64,000 bases of DNA from Macrostomum hystrix. Its lineage: Eukaryota; Platyhelminthes; Macrostomidae. The notes under the pieces were generated by a model that did no database searches, was not told the origin of the DNA, and worked only from the letters and a program-made list of their open reading frames with translations. A program made the translations under genes and the position numbers. Positions within the stretch are counted from its first letter, which is position 1; every line of letters starts with the position of its first letter. Where the stretch lies: contig CATNEN010000002.1 in the NCBI GenBank assembly GCA_950097015.1, positions 496,001 to 560,000 on the forward strand, given 5' to 3'. Positions 37,110 through 47,547 of the stretch are shown one piece after another.

Positions 37110-37660
37110 AGGACACAAATTCCTCCCTCTGGTTAAGACTAGAACCTTTGGACCTCGTGCTCCTCGTTCTCACCTTCCAGTGAAGCTGACTTATTTAGTT
37201 CAATCACTCGCGGCTGAGTTAACAGTGATTTAATTACCAAATAACCTATCTACTGTAAAAAATTAGCTGCTTAGCTACACACTTTCTCAGCCTGAAATGT
37301 CTGAAACAATTGCCTCAACTGTAGTTTGCGATCAGATTTTCTAATACCCTCTGAAAGAATTTGTCCCTTGTCTATGAGGTTGTATCGAATTTGTGCACAA
37401 TTTAAATTGAATTGCCCTCCACATGTACGAGATATTAACGTATGCCATTTATTTATCCATTAGATTCTCACTGACATCGACGAAGCCTAAAAAATCTAGA
37501 TTCTACTCGACATAAAATTAGGATGCAAATAAAAAATTCACAACAGAAACGCCAGCAACCATTACAACAAACAGGTTTTCTTCCGTTCTCAAATCCTAAA
37601 TTATTCAAAATATTTTTTCCTCACACGTCGCAAGATCATCGTGTACTCCAGCAGCGATCA
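37110..37660. other. No supported gene; 3' flank of GPCR
   Basis: AT-rich DNA downstream of the minus-strand GPCR ending at 37668. It probably includes its 3' UTR. Confidence 0.5.
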
Positions 37661-37667
37661 GCGACTT

Positions 37668-40375
37668 TTAAATGGCCCTTACGATGAGATTCGGCGCCTC
37701 TGTTGCGTTACTAGCAGCCGCGGGAGCTGCAGGTGCACAGGCCAGCATGCCTTTGGGGTCGATGATGTTCAGCTCATTGCCCATCTGGCTGGCGTAGGTG
37801 GCAACGCCAACTGTGGCCCGTGTGTTCCACCGCTTGCCGGCGATGCAGCGCAGCAGCTTGACGCAGACGGCGCGATATCCGGCGCGGAACTCCTTGTTTG
37901 TGAGGCCGTAGACGATGAAGTTGACGCTGGAGTTGGTGTGCGCGAACAGGATTGCGTAGGCGTGCGTGTGAATCGGGAAACTGTCGTTCCAGTCGAGCGC
38001 CACGATGACAGCGTACGGAGCCCAGCAGACGGCGAACACAGCGAATACAAAGAACAGGGTGCGGGCGAGCCGAATCGAGTCCAGGCTGCCACCGGGCCGT
38101 TCGCTGGCGCTGGCGGATCCAGAGATCAGGACAGCGCCGGAGGTGCTAACCTGAAGACGGTGCACGCGAGCCGTCACCTGCCTGACGTGCAGGAAGATTC
38201 TGAAGTAGCAGATGAGGATCACGATGCTCGGCGTCACCACGGCGCAGCAGGAGAAGAAGATGGTGTAGGAGCGAGCGGCCATCCGGTTCCACACGCACGC
38301 AAAGTTCTTCCGGTCGTAGATGAAGTCGCCCCAGCCAACGAAGTTGGGGAACTCCAGGAACCAGCTCACGATCCACAGGCCCACACAGAGAGCCAATGTG
38401 CTGCGACGGCTGAACAACCTGGCGTAGCTGGCATTGTGGCAGATGAAGATGCAGCGGTTGACGGCCACCGCGGCGATGCTGAGCAGAGAGCAGTAGCAGG
38501 CCGTGAGGCAGGTCGACGCCACGAACTGGCAGAGGGCGGGCCGCTCGGCGAAGTAGATCTCGCCATCAACAACTCCTTGAGTACATTTAAACCATAGAAT
38601 TGACTTGAATTAGCTCTGCCTCGAAAAAAAATTGGAACTGACTTTTTGCTGACAAGTAGCCTAGTGGTCTAGCTTGTGGCTGACAAGTAGCCTAGTTGTC
38701 TAGCTTGTGGCTGACAAGTAGCCTAGTGGTCTAGCTTGTGGCTGACAAGTAGCCTAGTGGTCTAGCTTGTGGCTGACAAGTAGCCTAGTGGTCTAGCTTG
38801 TGGCTGACAAGTAGCCTAGTTGTCTAGCTTGTGGCTGACAAGTAGCCTAGTGGTCTAGCTTGTGGCTGACAAGTAGCCTAGTGGTCTAGCTTGTGGCTGA
38901 CAAGTAGCCTAGTGGTCTAGCTTGTGGCTGACAAGTAGCCTAGTGGTCTAGCTTGTGGCTGACAAGTAGCCTAGTGGTCTAGCTTGTGGCTGACAAGTAG
39001 CCTAGTGGTCTAGCTTGTGGCTGACAAGTAGCCTAGTTGTCTAGCTTGTGGCTGACAAGTAGCCTAGTGGTCTAGCTTGTGGCTGACAAGTAGCCTAGTG
39101 GTCTAGCTTGTGGCTGACAAGTAGCCTAGTGGTCTAGCTTGTGGCTGACAAGTAGCCTAGTTGTCTAGCTTGTGGCTGACAAGTAGCCTAGTGGTCTAGC
39201 TTGTGGCTGACAAGTAGCCTAGTGGTCTAGCTTGTGGCTGACAAGTAGCCTAGTGGTCTAGCTTGTGGCTGACAAGTAGCCTAGTGGTCTAGCTTGTGGC
39301 TGACAAGTAGCCTAGTGGTCTAGCTTGTGGCTGACAAGTAGCCTAGTTGTCTAGCTTGTGGCTGACAAGTAGCCTAGTGGTCTAGCTTGTGGCTGACAAG
39401 TAGCCTAGTGGTCTAGCTTGTGGCTGACAAGTAGCCTAGTGGTCTAGCTTGTGGCTGACAAGTAGCCTAGTGGTCTAGCTTGTGGCTGACAAGTAGCCTA
39501 GTTGTCTAGCTTGTGGCTGACAAGTAGCCTAGTGGTCTAGCTTGTGGCTGACAAGTAGCCTAGTTGTCTAGCTTGTGGCTGACAAGTAGCCTAGTGGTCT
39601 AGCTTGTGGCTGACAAGTAGCCTAGTGGTCTAGCTTGTGGCTGACAAGTAGCCTAGTGGTCTAGCTTGTGTTTACGAGTACGAGTACTCGTACTCGCGTA
39701 TGTTAGTTTAATTCATTAGTAAACCGACAGCCTTAATTTGTTGAGTAATAAGCTAGGTTCTCACCGGTAATGGCAAATGGATCGATTAAGGTAGTGACGC
39801 ACAGGTCAGCGATGGCCAGATTGACCACAAATAAGTTTCCAACGTGACGCAGCGTCTGCATTGTTCCAGTGAAAACGGAGAACATTGTTTTTACGTAACT
39901 AGTGCGCTGTAGGGGTAAGATAGCTATCACCAAACCACTGATGGTACCCATTTTACGACTGAATGAGCTGAATCAATGGTGAATAATGGGTCTTCTGATA
40001 AAACAGGAGCTTTAAATTAATTTCAATTTGGCGTTCAACTTACCTTGAGTAAGAAAATTGCGCAGATGACCAATATATTGCCGACTGTTCCCACGGTGGA
40101 GCCGAAAACCAACAGGAACATTCCTGGAAACGTGACCTCTGACGAGGAGTCAGGTAGGAATATGTGTGAGTTCGTGTGGGGAATAAGAATAAGGTGGGAA
40201 TATCTATGAGTTCATATGGGGAATATGGTGAGAATAACTGTGAGTTCGTGTGGACGGTAAGGTTTAGTCTTGTATATAGAAAGGTGGGTGAAACTTTGTA
40301 ATACCTACCTGGTACAATATGCAGAAGGCTTTGCATAGAATAGTTAAAACTCGGTGATAAACCAGCAATGTCCAT
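37668..40375 (-). CDS. Melatonin-receptor-like GPCR, paralogue 1
   Basis: Exons are 40375-40309, 40138-40044, 39855-39765 and 38575-37668, with phases 1, 0 and 1 all consistent, giving 386 residues. It starts MDIAGLSPSFNYSMQ with an N-glycosylation site. TM1 has GTVGN and TM2 NLAIADL. TM3 ends AVNRCIFICH, in place of DRY, like the NRYxxICH of melatonin receptors. ECL2 has FACVWN, TM5 has SYTIFF and CYFRIF, TM6 has CWAP, and TM7 has NSSVNFIVYGLTNKEFRAGY, close to the melatonin receptor NAxxYG form. Intron 3 contains the 31 bp array. Its tandem neighbour at 41662 has the same exon plan. Melatonin itself as ligand is not established: such receptors in invertebrates are often orphan. Confidence 0.88.
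38650..39672. repeat. 31 bp minisatellite carrying a tRNA A-box
   Basis: About 33 almost identical units of the 31 bp sequence gacaagtagcctagtgg followed by tctagcttgtggct, with a g/t variant at one site (agtggtc/agttgtc). Each unit contains TAGCCTAGTGG, a perfect match to the pol III A-box form TRGCNNAGYGG and to the SINE-A head at 10516. It lies in intron 3 of the GPCR, antisense to that gene. Confidence 0.97.
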
Positions 40376-40384
40376 TACTGTTAT

Positions 40385-41655
40385 GATGGTGAACGCTGAG
40401 CCTGATGTAGGACTAAAGCTGTTTGACTTTGAGTCCAAATGCGCGTCTAGCTGAATTAGAGAAAGAGACGGCACTTCAGGTGTGTCAAATCTGACGAAAA
40501 CCAATCGACAATCTGCATGCAATTGGAATTCGACAACTATAGTTGCTAGCCAATCAAAGAATTTCTTCTTGTCAACTAAACTGGGTGAGATTCTCTGAGA
40601 ATTTCCCAATCACAGCTCAGCTGCTAGCTGGATGATGGACAGGCATAACAATCATAGAATAATAATTTACAAACAAAGGTAATTAGCGTATAGGTCAGTA
40701 GTCCAACGATAATAACGCCTATTTTTGTACACGAACGAGTTTTTGCCTAAAAATAAAATGTCAAGCCCGTCACAGATATTCAATGGACAGGGTTGGATAA
40801 AAAACAAATGACCTTGGGATTAAAACTGTAAAATTCTGAGCCTTTTGTATCTAAAGCTAAAGAAAAGATTTAAAGCACACAGTTGGGCGTGAATTGTGCT
40901 CAAACTTTTAAAACAAAGGGTTGTTACTATCGCTGACAAGATTGATGATTGAAATTTTGGACCAACTGAGGAAGTTATTTTGCAGCTAACAAATAATTAA
41001 GCAATATCCAGATTTTGAAATCATTCCACTGTTATTCATAGTGAAGGAATAGGCAGGAAATACTCGTAGATATGACATGTATAATATAATATCCATACAG
41101 GTCATATCATCAAATTGGTGAGTTTCTGTGCGACAGCACTGCAGCACTGAATTGAACGAGAGCTTCGTGTTAACCTGGTTCTACCAGAGACAGCAAATGC
41201 AATCAAATAGCCAATTTGTGAAGCTATGCGACTTTCAAATGACTCTTTAATGTGTGGCATGCCATGTTACACTGTCTGACAATTAGACACTTAAGCTAGT
41301 GTGTACCTCATGAGCAATAGATTCTAAATTTGGTGCACATTGTGGCTTGATTTTCACGGATGCTTCAGTGGTGCAACTCTGTATAAAATCTGATTTTATG
41401 AGTGAACTGTGCTGATGTGAATGCGGAGTTGCGGAAACAGAAAAACATTTTGTGAAAAATATTTGATTACAAGTGCGTCACAATTTTTTCTCTCCAAATC
41501 ATTTTACCGTTTCGGTTTTAAAAATTTGAAAAAGCGTTAAAACAGCTTAAAATCCTCAAAAGATATCGCTACTTCATCATTTTAATTTAAATCTACATCC
41601 TATTCGATAAAATCATCAATAACTCGACTTCGCAGATTCATCTCGAAAAATTGCG
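40385..41655. other. Intergenic DNA between two GPCRs
   Basis: It separates the two minus-strand receptors. A 189-codon frame overlapping 40040-40609 is only partly real: the true exons are 40375-40309 and 40138-40044. Nothing else is supported. Confidence 0.55.
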
Positions 41656-41661
41656 CACTGC

Positions 41662-43937
41662 TCAATATTCGCTGTACATAGCCCTCTGCTGCTGGCTCTG
41701 CTGAATGTCGCCGTCTGATTCAGCGCTGGAGGCGGCGGTAGCGACATCTGGCGGACCAGAGGTCTCCTTGTCATTGTTCGTGGCCTCCAAACCCGATTTC
41801 TTGCCGCCGGCTTCCATCTTGACTCTCGGCTGCGGTTTCCAACGATTTCCTGAGATGAGGCGGAAAAACTTGATGATCACCAAGCGATATCCGGCGCGGA
41901 ACTCCTTGTTTGTGAGGCCGTAGACGATGAAGTTGACGCTGGAGTTGGTGTGCGCGAACAAGATCGCGTAGGCATGAGTGTGAATCGGGAAACTATCGTT
42001 CCAGTCGAGCGCCACGATGACAGCGTACGGAGCCCAGCAGACGGCGAACACGGCGAAGATGAAGAACAGAGTGCGGGCGAGCCGAATCGAGTCCAGGCTG
42101 CCACCAGGCCTGTCGCTACCGCCATTGTGGTTTCCTGTGCCGGCATGAACGGTGTTTGATCTGGTGTTGAACCTCAGCTTAAGGGCTCGAGCCATTGATT
42201 CTCTGACGTGCAGGAAGATCCTGAAGTAGCAGATGAGGATCACGATGCTCGGCGTCACCACGGCGCAGCAGGAGAAGAAGATGGTGTAGGAGCGAGCGGC
42301 CGTCCGGTTCCACACGCACGCAAAGTTCTTCCGGTCGTAGATGAAGTCGCCCCAGCCTACGAAGTTGGGGAACTCCAGGAACCAGCTCACGATCCACAGG
42401 CCCACACAGAGAGCCAATGTGCTGCGACGGCTGAACAACCTGGCGTAGCTGGCATTGTGGCAGATGAAGATGCAGCGGTTGACGGCCACCGCGGCGATGC
42501 TGAGCAGAGAGCAGTAGCAGGCCGTGAGGCAGGTCGACGCCACGAACTGGCAGAGGGCGGGCCGCTCGGCAAAGTAGATCTCGCCGTGCATTACACCTGT
42601 GTGGTATAAAACCGTAAGCTCGCTTGGCTGTTCGTTATACAAACGTTTTTGCCAGTCTGGTTGTGTGAAATGAAACCTGGATGCTATCTTATAATAATAT
42701 TGTTATAATTGCAGGTGGGCTGTTGGCAATGGCACATCATTTGGTGACACTAGACACCCAGCCATCGAGGAGGCAATTCTGCCCACTTCGCTGATTCCTG
42801 AGCACACACGCGCTCAGATCTGTGCGCAGGCACACGCTCACACAGGTGTGTACATCTGCCCTGACTTTCTCATCATCTGTAGACAGTGCACATCACCAGC
42901 CTCGGAGGTTGGCCCTCAAGGGCGTAAATTGCACGACAAGCCCCCAAACCTTCACTCCGCGGCTGCGGCCCAAATGAATGCGGCTTCGCCACGGAATCGA
43001 GCTTAGGGACCGTGGTGCAAGTGGCGAACGCGTTAACCGCTCTGCCACCGACCCCCCTTGATTCTATTTTATCGGAACCAATTTAATTTCGTCTGAAATA
43101 CCAAGGCCCGAAGTTATTAAACGAGTTCTTCAATAGCAATCCAAATTTGTGCTGTTTAGAGTTTTTATAGATTATGTTTGAGATATGGTTTGTTTACACC
43201 TTCATGTCTTGGAGTAAATTTTTCTATCTGGGTCCAAACGTCACTGAGCTCGAACCAAGAAGACTTGGGGGGGCTTGTCGAGCAGTTTGCTGTCGTGAAG
43301 ACCAAGCCCCAAGCCAACGCCGCCTGACAATGAGGAGTTATGTTAACATCCATAACATGGATAACATTAGCTAGCTGCTCACCAGTAATCGCCAACGGAT
43401 CAATAATGGTGGTAACGCACAAGTCTGCGATGGCCAGATTAACTACAAACAAATTGCCCACGTGGCGTAGTGACTGCAATAGAAATCGATTTATTTTAGA
43501 TTTGCTTTAAGAAGTAGCCTGTATACTGACGCTGGACTAAAATAAACTTTTTTGTTTTTACCTTCAGCAGGAGAATGGCACAGATGACCATTACGTTACC
43601 GACTGTTCCCACTGTTGAACCGATTGTCAGCAGAAGCAGGCCAGGAAATGTCACTTCTGAAAATTGTGGTCATATTTATTGTGGGACTTTTTTAAACAAG
43701 ATCAGTTGGGCCTGATGTATCGACAGTGGTACAGTTGCAACAACAGCGAGGAGCTTCAAAAGGCTGTGTACAGCTCTTCAGTCTGTGGACCCGAATACAC
43801 GCCAATTTCCACGCTAGCTTCTAACCGCTAGGCTACGATCGCTGTAAAACAGTTTGGTCAAACTATTTACCTGGTAAAATGTGCAGCAAGCTCTGCCTGG
43901 TGTAGTTGAAATTGGACGATAATCCAGCAATGTCCAT
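41662..43937 (-). CDS. Melatonin-receptor-like GPCR, paralogue 2
   Basis: Exons are 43937-43871, 43656-43562, 43473-43383 and 42596-41662, with lengths 67, 95 and 91 nt identical to paralogue 1 for the first three. The product is 395 residues. It starts MDIAGLSSNFNYTRQ and has the same features: NLAIADL, AVNRCIFICH, CWAP and VNFIVYGLTNKEFRAGY. The third loop (THAGTGNHNGG) and C-tail (Ala/Ser/Gln-rich) differ from paralogue 1. Exon 4 is almost identical in DNA to that of paralogue 1 over the TM3-TM5 part, whereas exons 1-3 and the introns have diverged. Intron 3 contains a SINE-B. Ligand unknown. Confidence 0.9.
42686..43058 (-). mobile_element. SINE-B copy in GPCR intron 3
   Basis: The minus-strand tRNA-like head lies at about 42985-43058 (tggcagagcggttaacgcg on that strand, B-box-like gctcgattccgtgg). 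The body matches the copies at 29524 and 33630. Confidence 0.8.
43757..43850 (-). mobile_element. SINE-A fragment
   Basis: A partial match to the SINE-A tail (gtgtacagctcttcagtctg) plus a remnant of the head (ctaaccgctaggctac). It lies in intron 1 of the GPCR at 41662-43937. Confidence 0.45.
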
Positions 43938-43944
43938 GATCTAA

Positions 43945-44570
43945 TACTTCTGTGTTTCTTTTAATACTGGAATTTTTTATGGAATAAGGATCCCTCTTTG
44001 CTCCAACACCGATGCTGAAGCTTTTGTGGTTAACATTTTCTGGCTTTTATAGCAATCCCAGCACTCATTATGTAGCTTTCAATCATTCAGGCACTTGGAA
44101 AATGACTACATCGTTAGATTGTAGTGCCCGATAATTATTGCTTGCGTCAGAAATTTTAACCTACCTTGTTCGTTTGATTGAAATTCGGGCAAGTGACTCG
44201 AAGGTAAAATTTTTCATTTAGCTTAAACAATTAAAATTAATATAAAACACATTTTGCTGATTAAAAAATTCGTTCGTTTCTTGGCGGTAGGATTTTGTTT
44301 GATCGAATGCTAGTTTGTTATCCGCAATAATTAGCCATTTATCAATTAAATTAATACGCATGTGTCTAAAAGACTACTTATAGTATTAGAGATCTTGGAA
44401 ATTTCATAGCTGGGGCTTAAAAAGGTGTGTCTCCGCATACTGACCATGCAGCTCTCCATTTATTTCTTAACTCCGAGTTGAAAATTGCAAAAGTCTTTAT
44501 TTATTTTCTTCAATACAAGGAATTTTCATCGTCATTCTTTAATTAACAGTTCGAGAAATTTCATCAGGGT
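43945..44570. other. No supported gene; 5' flank of GPCR
   Basis: AT-rich DNA upstream of the minus-strand GPCR start at 43937. No TATA box or upstream exon could be assigned. Confidence 0.45.
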
Positions 44571-44574
44571 CTAT

Positions 44575-44745
44575 TTCACATGGGCAACCACTCCGATATT
44601 TTTTTGCTAAAATTTCGCCTGCAAGTCAATTGCATTGTGCCAACAGACAGAATACTACAGAACAGGATGATTATTGCAAGGATACCAGTCTAATACTGCC
44701 TTTGTCCTAAAGTCAAACAATCATTTCATCCGGAGTCTTTGAAGT
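44575..44745. repeat. Duplicated segment matching 62190-62350
   Basis: The stretch gcaaccactccgat...caaacaatcatttcat recurs at 62209-62350 with about 90 percent identity by eye. It abuts the partial Ig-exon copy at 44748-45450, so the segment looks assembled from pieces found separately further right. Confidence 0.65.
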
Positions 44746-44747
44746 TG

Positions 44748-45450
44748 TATTGCCAAACTTTGGGTTTCACTGAGTGCATTGTTGGAATTCATTAATTTTA
44801 TAATCTAGTTTATGGCATGTACAAACAAAAAGAAAATCAACGAACAGGTGGCCCCACTCTGGATACAAATGGAAACAAAATTATATGATTTTAATTTTGT
44901 ATTCAGAGGGATGCAATCGGCTGACATTCCGCAACCGTCAGTCCAATTGACACGAACCATGCTGCAGCTGGGCTGTCTGCCGGAATCCATTGGGCACAGC
45001 AGAGACACGTTCACAAGGACTAGATCACCGAGTCTCAAATGTTTCAGCCCAGGTTTGCATCGCTCAATCTTGTTCGAGACGGCGGCACAAGTAGAAAAAT
45101 AAGCATGGTTTGCTTCTGCACAGGAATGAGAGATGCCCAGTGTTTTAGAGAGAGTAGAACAAGTCCATATTACAAGTCCAAAAATATTCAGTTCGGAATA
45201 TTACGAACGCATAGCAATTTTAAGGCTCAATGAGATCAATGAGATACGAAAGCTCACCTTCTGTGATATCCAAGCCGTTGAAGGATGAGAATGAACTCCC
45301 TCGACGCTGCCGAATGAGAATGTGCTCAGTCGGCTGCAATGTGAGTTGTGATGAATGTACTTTAGAAAACTCATCTGATCAATCTGGACTCTCAGTCGAG
45401 TCAGTGGAGAGTGCAGTTACCAGTGGAATGGCTGTCCTGTTGCACCGCTT
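44748..45450 (-). pseudogene. Partial, broken copy of Ig-like receptor exons
   Basis: It aligns at offset 10542 with 55500-55990 of the receptor gene. It contains a copy of exon 3 (45333-45258), a copy of exon 4 starting at 45115 (frame ANHAYFSTCAA, ERCKPGLKHLRLGD, VSLLCPMDSGRQPSC) and the end of exon 2. The exon 4 copy runs on into VRVNWTDGCGMSADC, whose counterpart in the gene lies 500 bp away (about 54985-54925). The exon 2 copy is cut off at about 45450 by the inverted element. No promoter or TM exon is attached, so I call it a relic. Confidence 0.65.
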
Positions 45451-45461
45451 CTGTTGTCCTT

Positions 45462-46145
45462 TCTCCGTCCTGTTTCAACACAAAGAAAAATGGCTTTGAG
45501 AGGCCGAACGCAAAGCTTCGATGCAGCTGATTTCTGTTGAGGTGCTGCGCCTCGTTGCGGGCAGAATCATTGTTTACAATGCACGCTAGCTCTATCCACA
45601 GTGCATTAAAACTGCCAAAATCGGCACACCGATGGACCAAAACGGTATTTAGCAGCAATAGCTGACAGGGCTGCTTTCCATTCCCGACCCTTGGCGGATC
45701 AATATATAAAAGGCAGCTTGACTGAAACACAAACCCGAATTTCTTAATTAGCAGCAGAAGCTCGAGTGCCACCTTCCTTAGCTGCAACAAAAAATGCCGA
45801 GCTTTTGTCAACTGTCTTCTTGGCAGAGCTTCTTGTGGTCCTGGGTCTGCTGCTGCTGCTGCTGCTGCTGCTTGTGTGGTAAGAATGCTGCGATACTGAA
45901 CTCAATCCTCGATCACAAATGCTCAATCAAGTAACGAACGGCAACCTAACAGACTTACAAACCAGCAACTCGTTAAATGGTTTATTAAACAGCTATGTAT
46001 TCTTAGAAATTCAAGAAAAAACTAAATAAAAATTTAGTCTTCTTGCAAAACTTGAAATTCCCTAACCTAATAATGCGACAGCTGTCACAGCCATTTCAGT
46101 TGGCAGTGAGTTCAATTATTAATTTATTCAATCGGTCACAAGCAA
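45462..46145 (-). repeat. ~680 bp inverted-repeat element, copy 1
   Basis: It is the reverse complement of 56568-57260 with scattered differences. It interrupts the exon-2 copy at about 45450, which suggests insertion. It contains an eight-unit CTG run (about 45849-45873). The 60- and 136-codon frames conserved between copies have amino acid changes as frequent as silent ones, so coding is doubtful. Confidence 0.75.
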
Positions 46146-46149
46146 TCAT

Positions 46150-47540
46150 TGTCACCAGTTGATACGAGCGTATGCCATTTACTGCAGCCCTCCTGCAAAT
46201 ATTTTTAATTCTGAATCCGATTCCAATACTCCAAATGATATTCCAAACTTATAAACTTCGGCTAGCACACAATTTCAGAGCCAAAGTGGCGTGAACTCTG
46301 GCTCTGCATGATCGTTGCCTGAAGCCTGAAGACATGCCTGATTACAGTTGGTGCCACGAATGGCGCAACTTTATTATTTCGCTGTTTATTACACTGAAAA
46401 GTTGCATTGAAAATTGCCCTTTAGACTGCTATATTTAAATATGCTTTCATCAAACGCAACAAATCGATTTCTTAAATAAATGGCTACGCATATTGTAGCT
46501 CGTATCTCTAATAGTTCATTTGAAATCTAATAAAATATGGCAGTGCGCTTAATGCATGCGGAACAGCTCGACCAGAGGAAGATAATTCACTAAACAACGT
46601 AATAAGTAGCTCGATGCATGCAGTACAGCTCAAAAAGATTAGCTCAGAAAGTCTGTTTTCAATTGGAGTTGCCACAAGCATCAGAATATTTCTAATATGG
46701 AATGAAAAATCTCGAATATGGAAGCAAAACTATTGGGATTTCATGGCTGGCATGCACACCGTTTATTGGGATAACTAACAGTCCTATTACTACGAGCTCA
46801 TAGAACAAGTTATTATTGAGGTGCGCACGCCGATTGGGTGCTGATTTTTTTTGTTTATTTTATGTTTGAGGTTAAACAAATCGATTTTTTAAAGAGAAGG
46901 CGATAGGAAAACAGTAGCATGCGTAATTTTAGGTTAATAAAATATCTGAAAAAAACAAATTTTTGAAATAAACAAAGGCATTAAAACAAAAAATGAAATA
47001 TTGACATTTAAAGAGAAAATTAAAACTGACCGAAAGGAGAATAGCTATTGTGTTTTCGCATTCTAACTATGGGCCTCAGGGCGCAGTGGCTTTTTATCTA
47101 GCTTTAATTATGCTTTCTATGTTGTCCAAAAAACTTTCTGTTAATTCTGTGCTTTCCTGTGTCATTAAATACACAATTTTGTCATCAGCTGTTAGGCTTT
47201 CGAAATTTCGAACAGTACCTGCTACTTTCTCTATGAAAGTAGCAAGTGATCGAAGTCCTTTAGTAATAGTGCGGAACAGGAATACGATTGAAGCATAATA
47301 AGCAAGGCATACTTTGATAATAACAATCACACACAGTTTTCAGCTCACTCCACAGGCTGTTTTGGAGCTTAATCAGCACACCAAGAATGGCTACTAGTTG
47401 AACCCAGTCTCATAACCTCAGTCACTAGAAAAAATTCAGAGTCTAATAAGTGCTAACTGCAGCACTCAATGTAATTTTTCAATTTCTTTCTTCAATGACA
47501 GTTAGCAGACCTCATGAACCAGCACGTCACTGCGAGCTTG
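46150..47540. other. No firmly supported gene
   Basis: A 78-codon minus-strand frame (47330-47094, containing DKIVYLMTQE) lies downstream of the receptor stop at 47548 but has no phase-matched link to it. The rest is AT-rich. Confidence 0.45.
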
Positions 47541-47547
47541 ACGAAAG

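Noticed and set aside
37087-37233. 48-codon basic protein starting MARKSYC after a TATA-like box
   Set aside because: The other copy of the repeat has a stop three codons after the same ATG, and there is no known homologue.
37641-38597. 318-codon plus-strand open frame
   Set aside because: It is the antisense shadow of GPCR exon 4, which has complete receptor motifs on the minus strand. The plus frame at 42208-42609 is the same case.
45401-45926. Conserved 60- and 136-codon frames in the inverted element
   Set aside because: Both copies keep the frames, but they overlap each other, depend on a CAG run and differ at many amino acid positions; recent duplication explains the conservation.
47094-47330. 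78-codon minus-strand frame as a last receptor exon
   Set aside because: The receptor already has a phase-matched terminal exon with a stop at 47548; no donor links to this frame.
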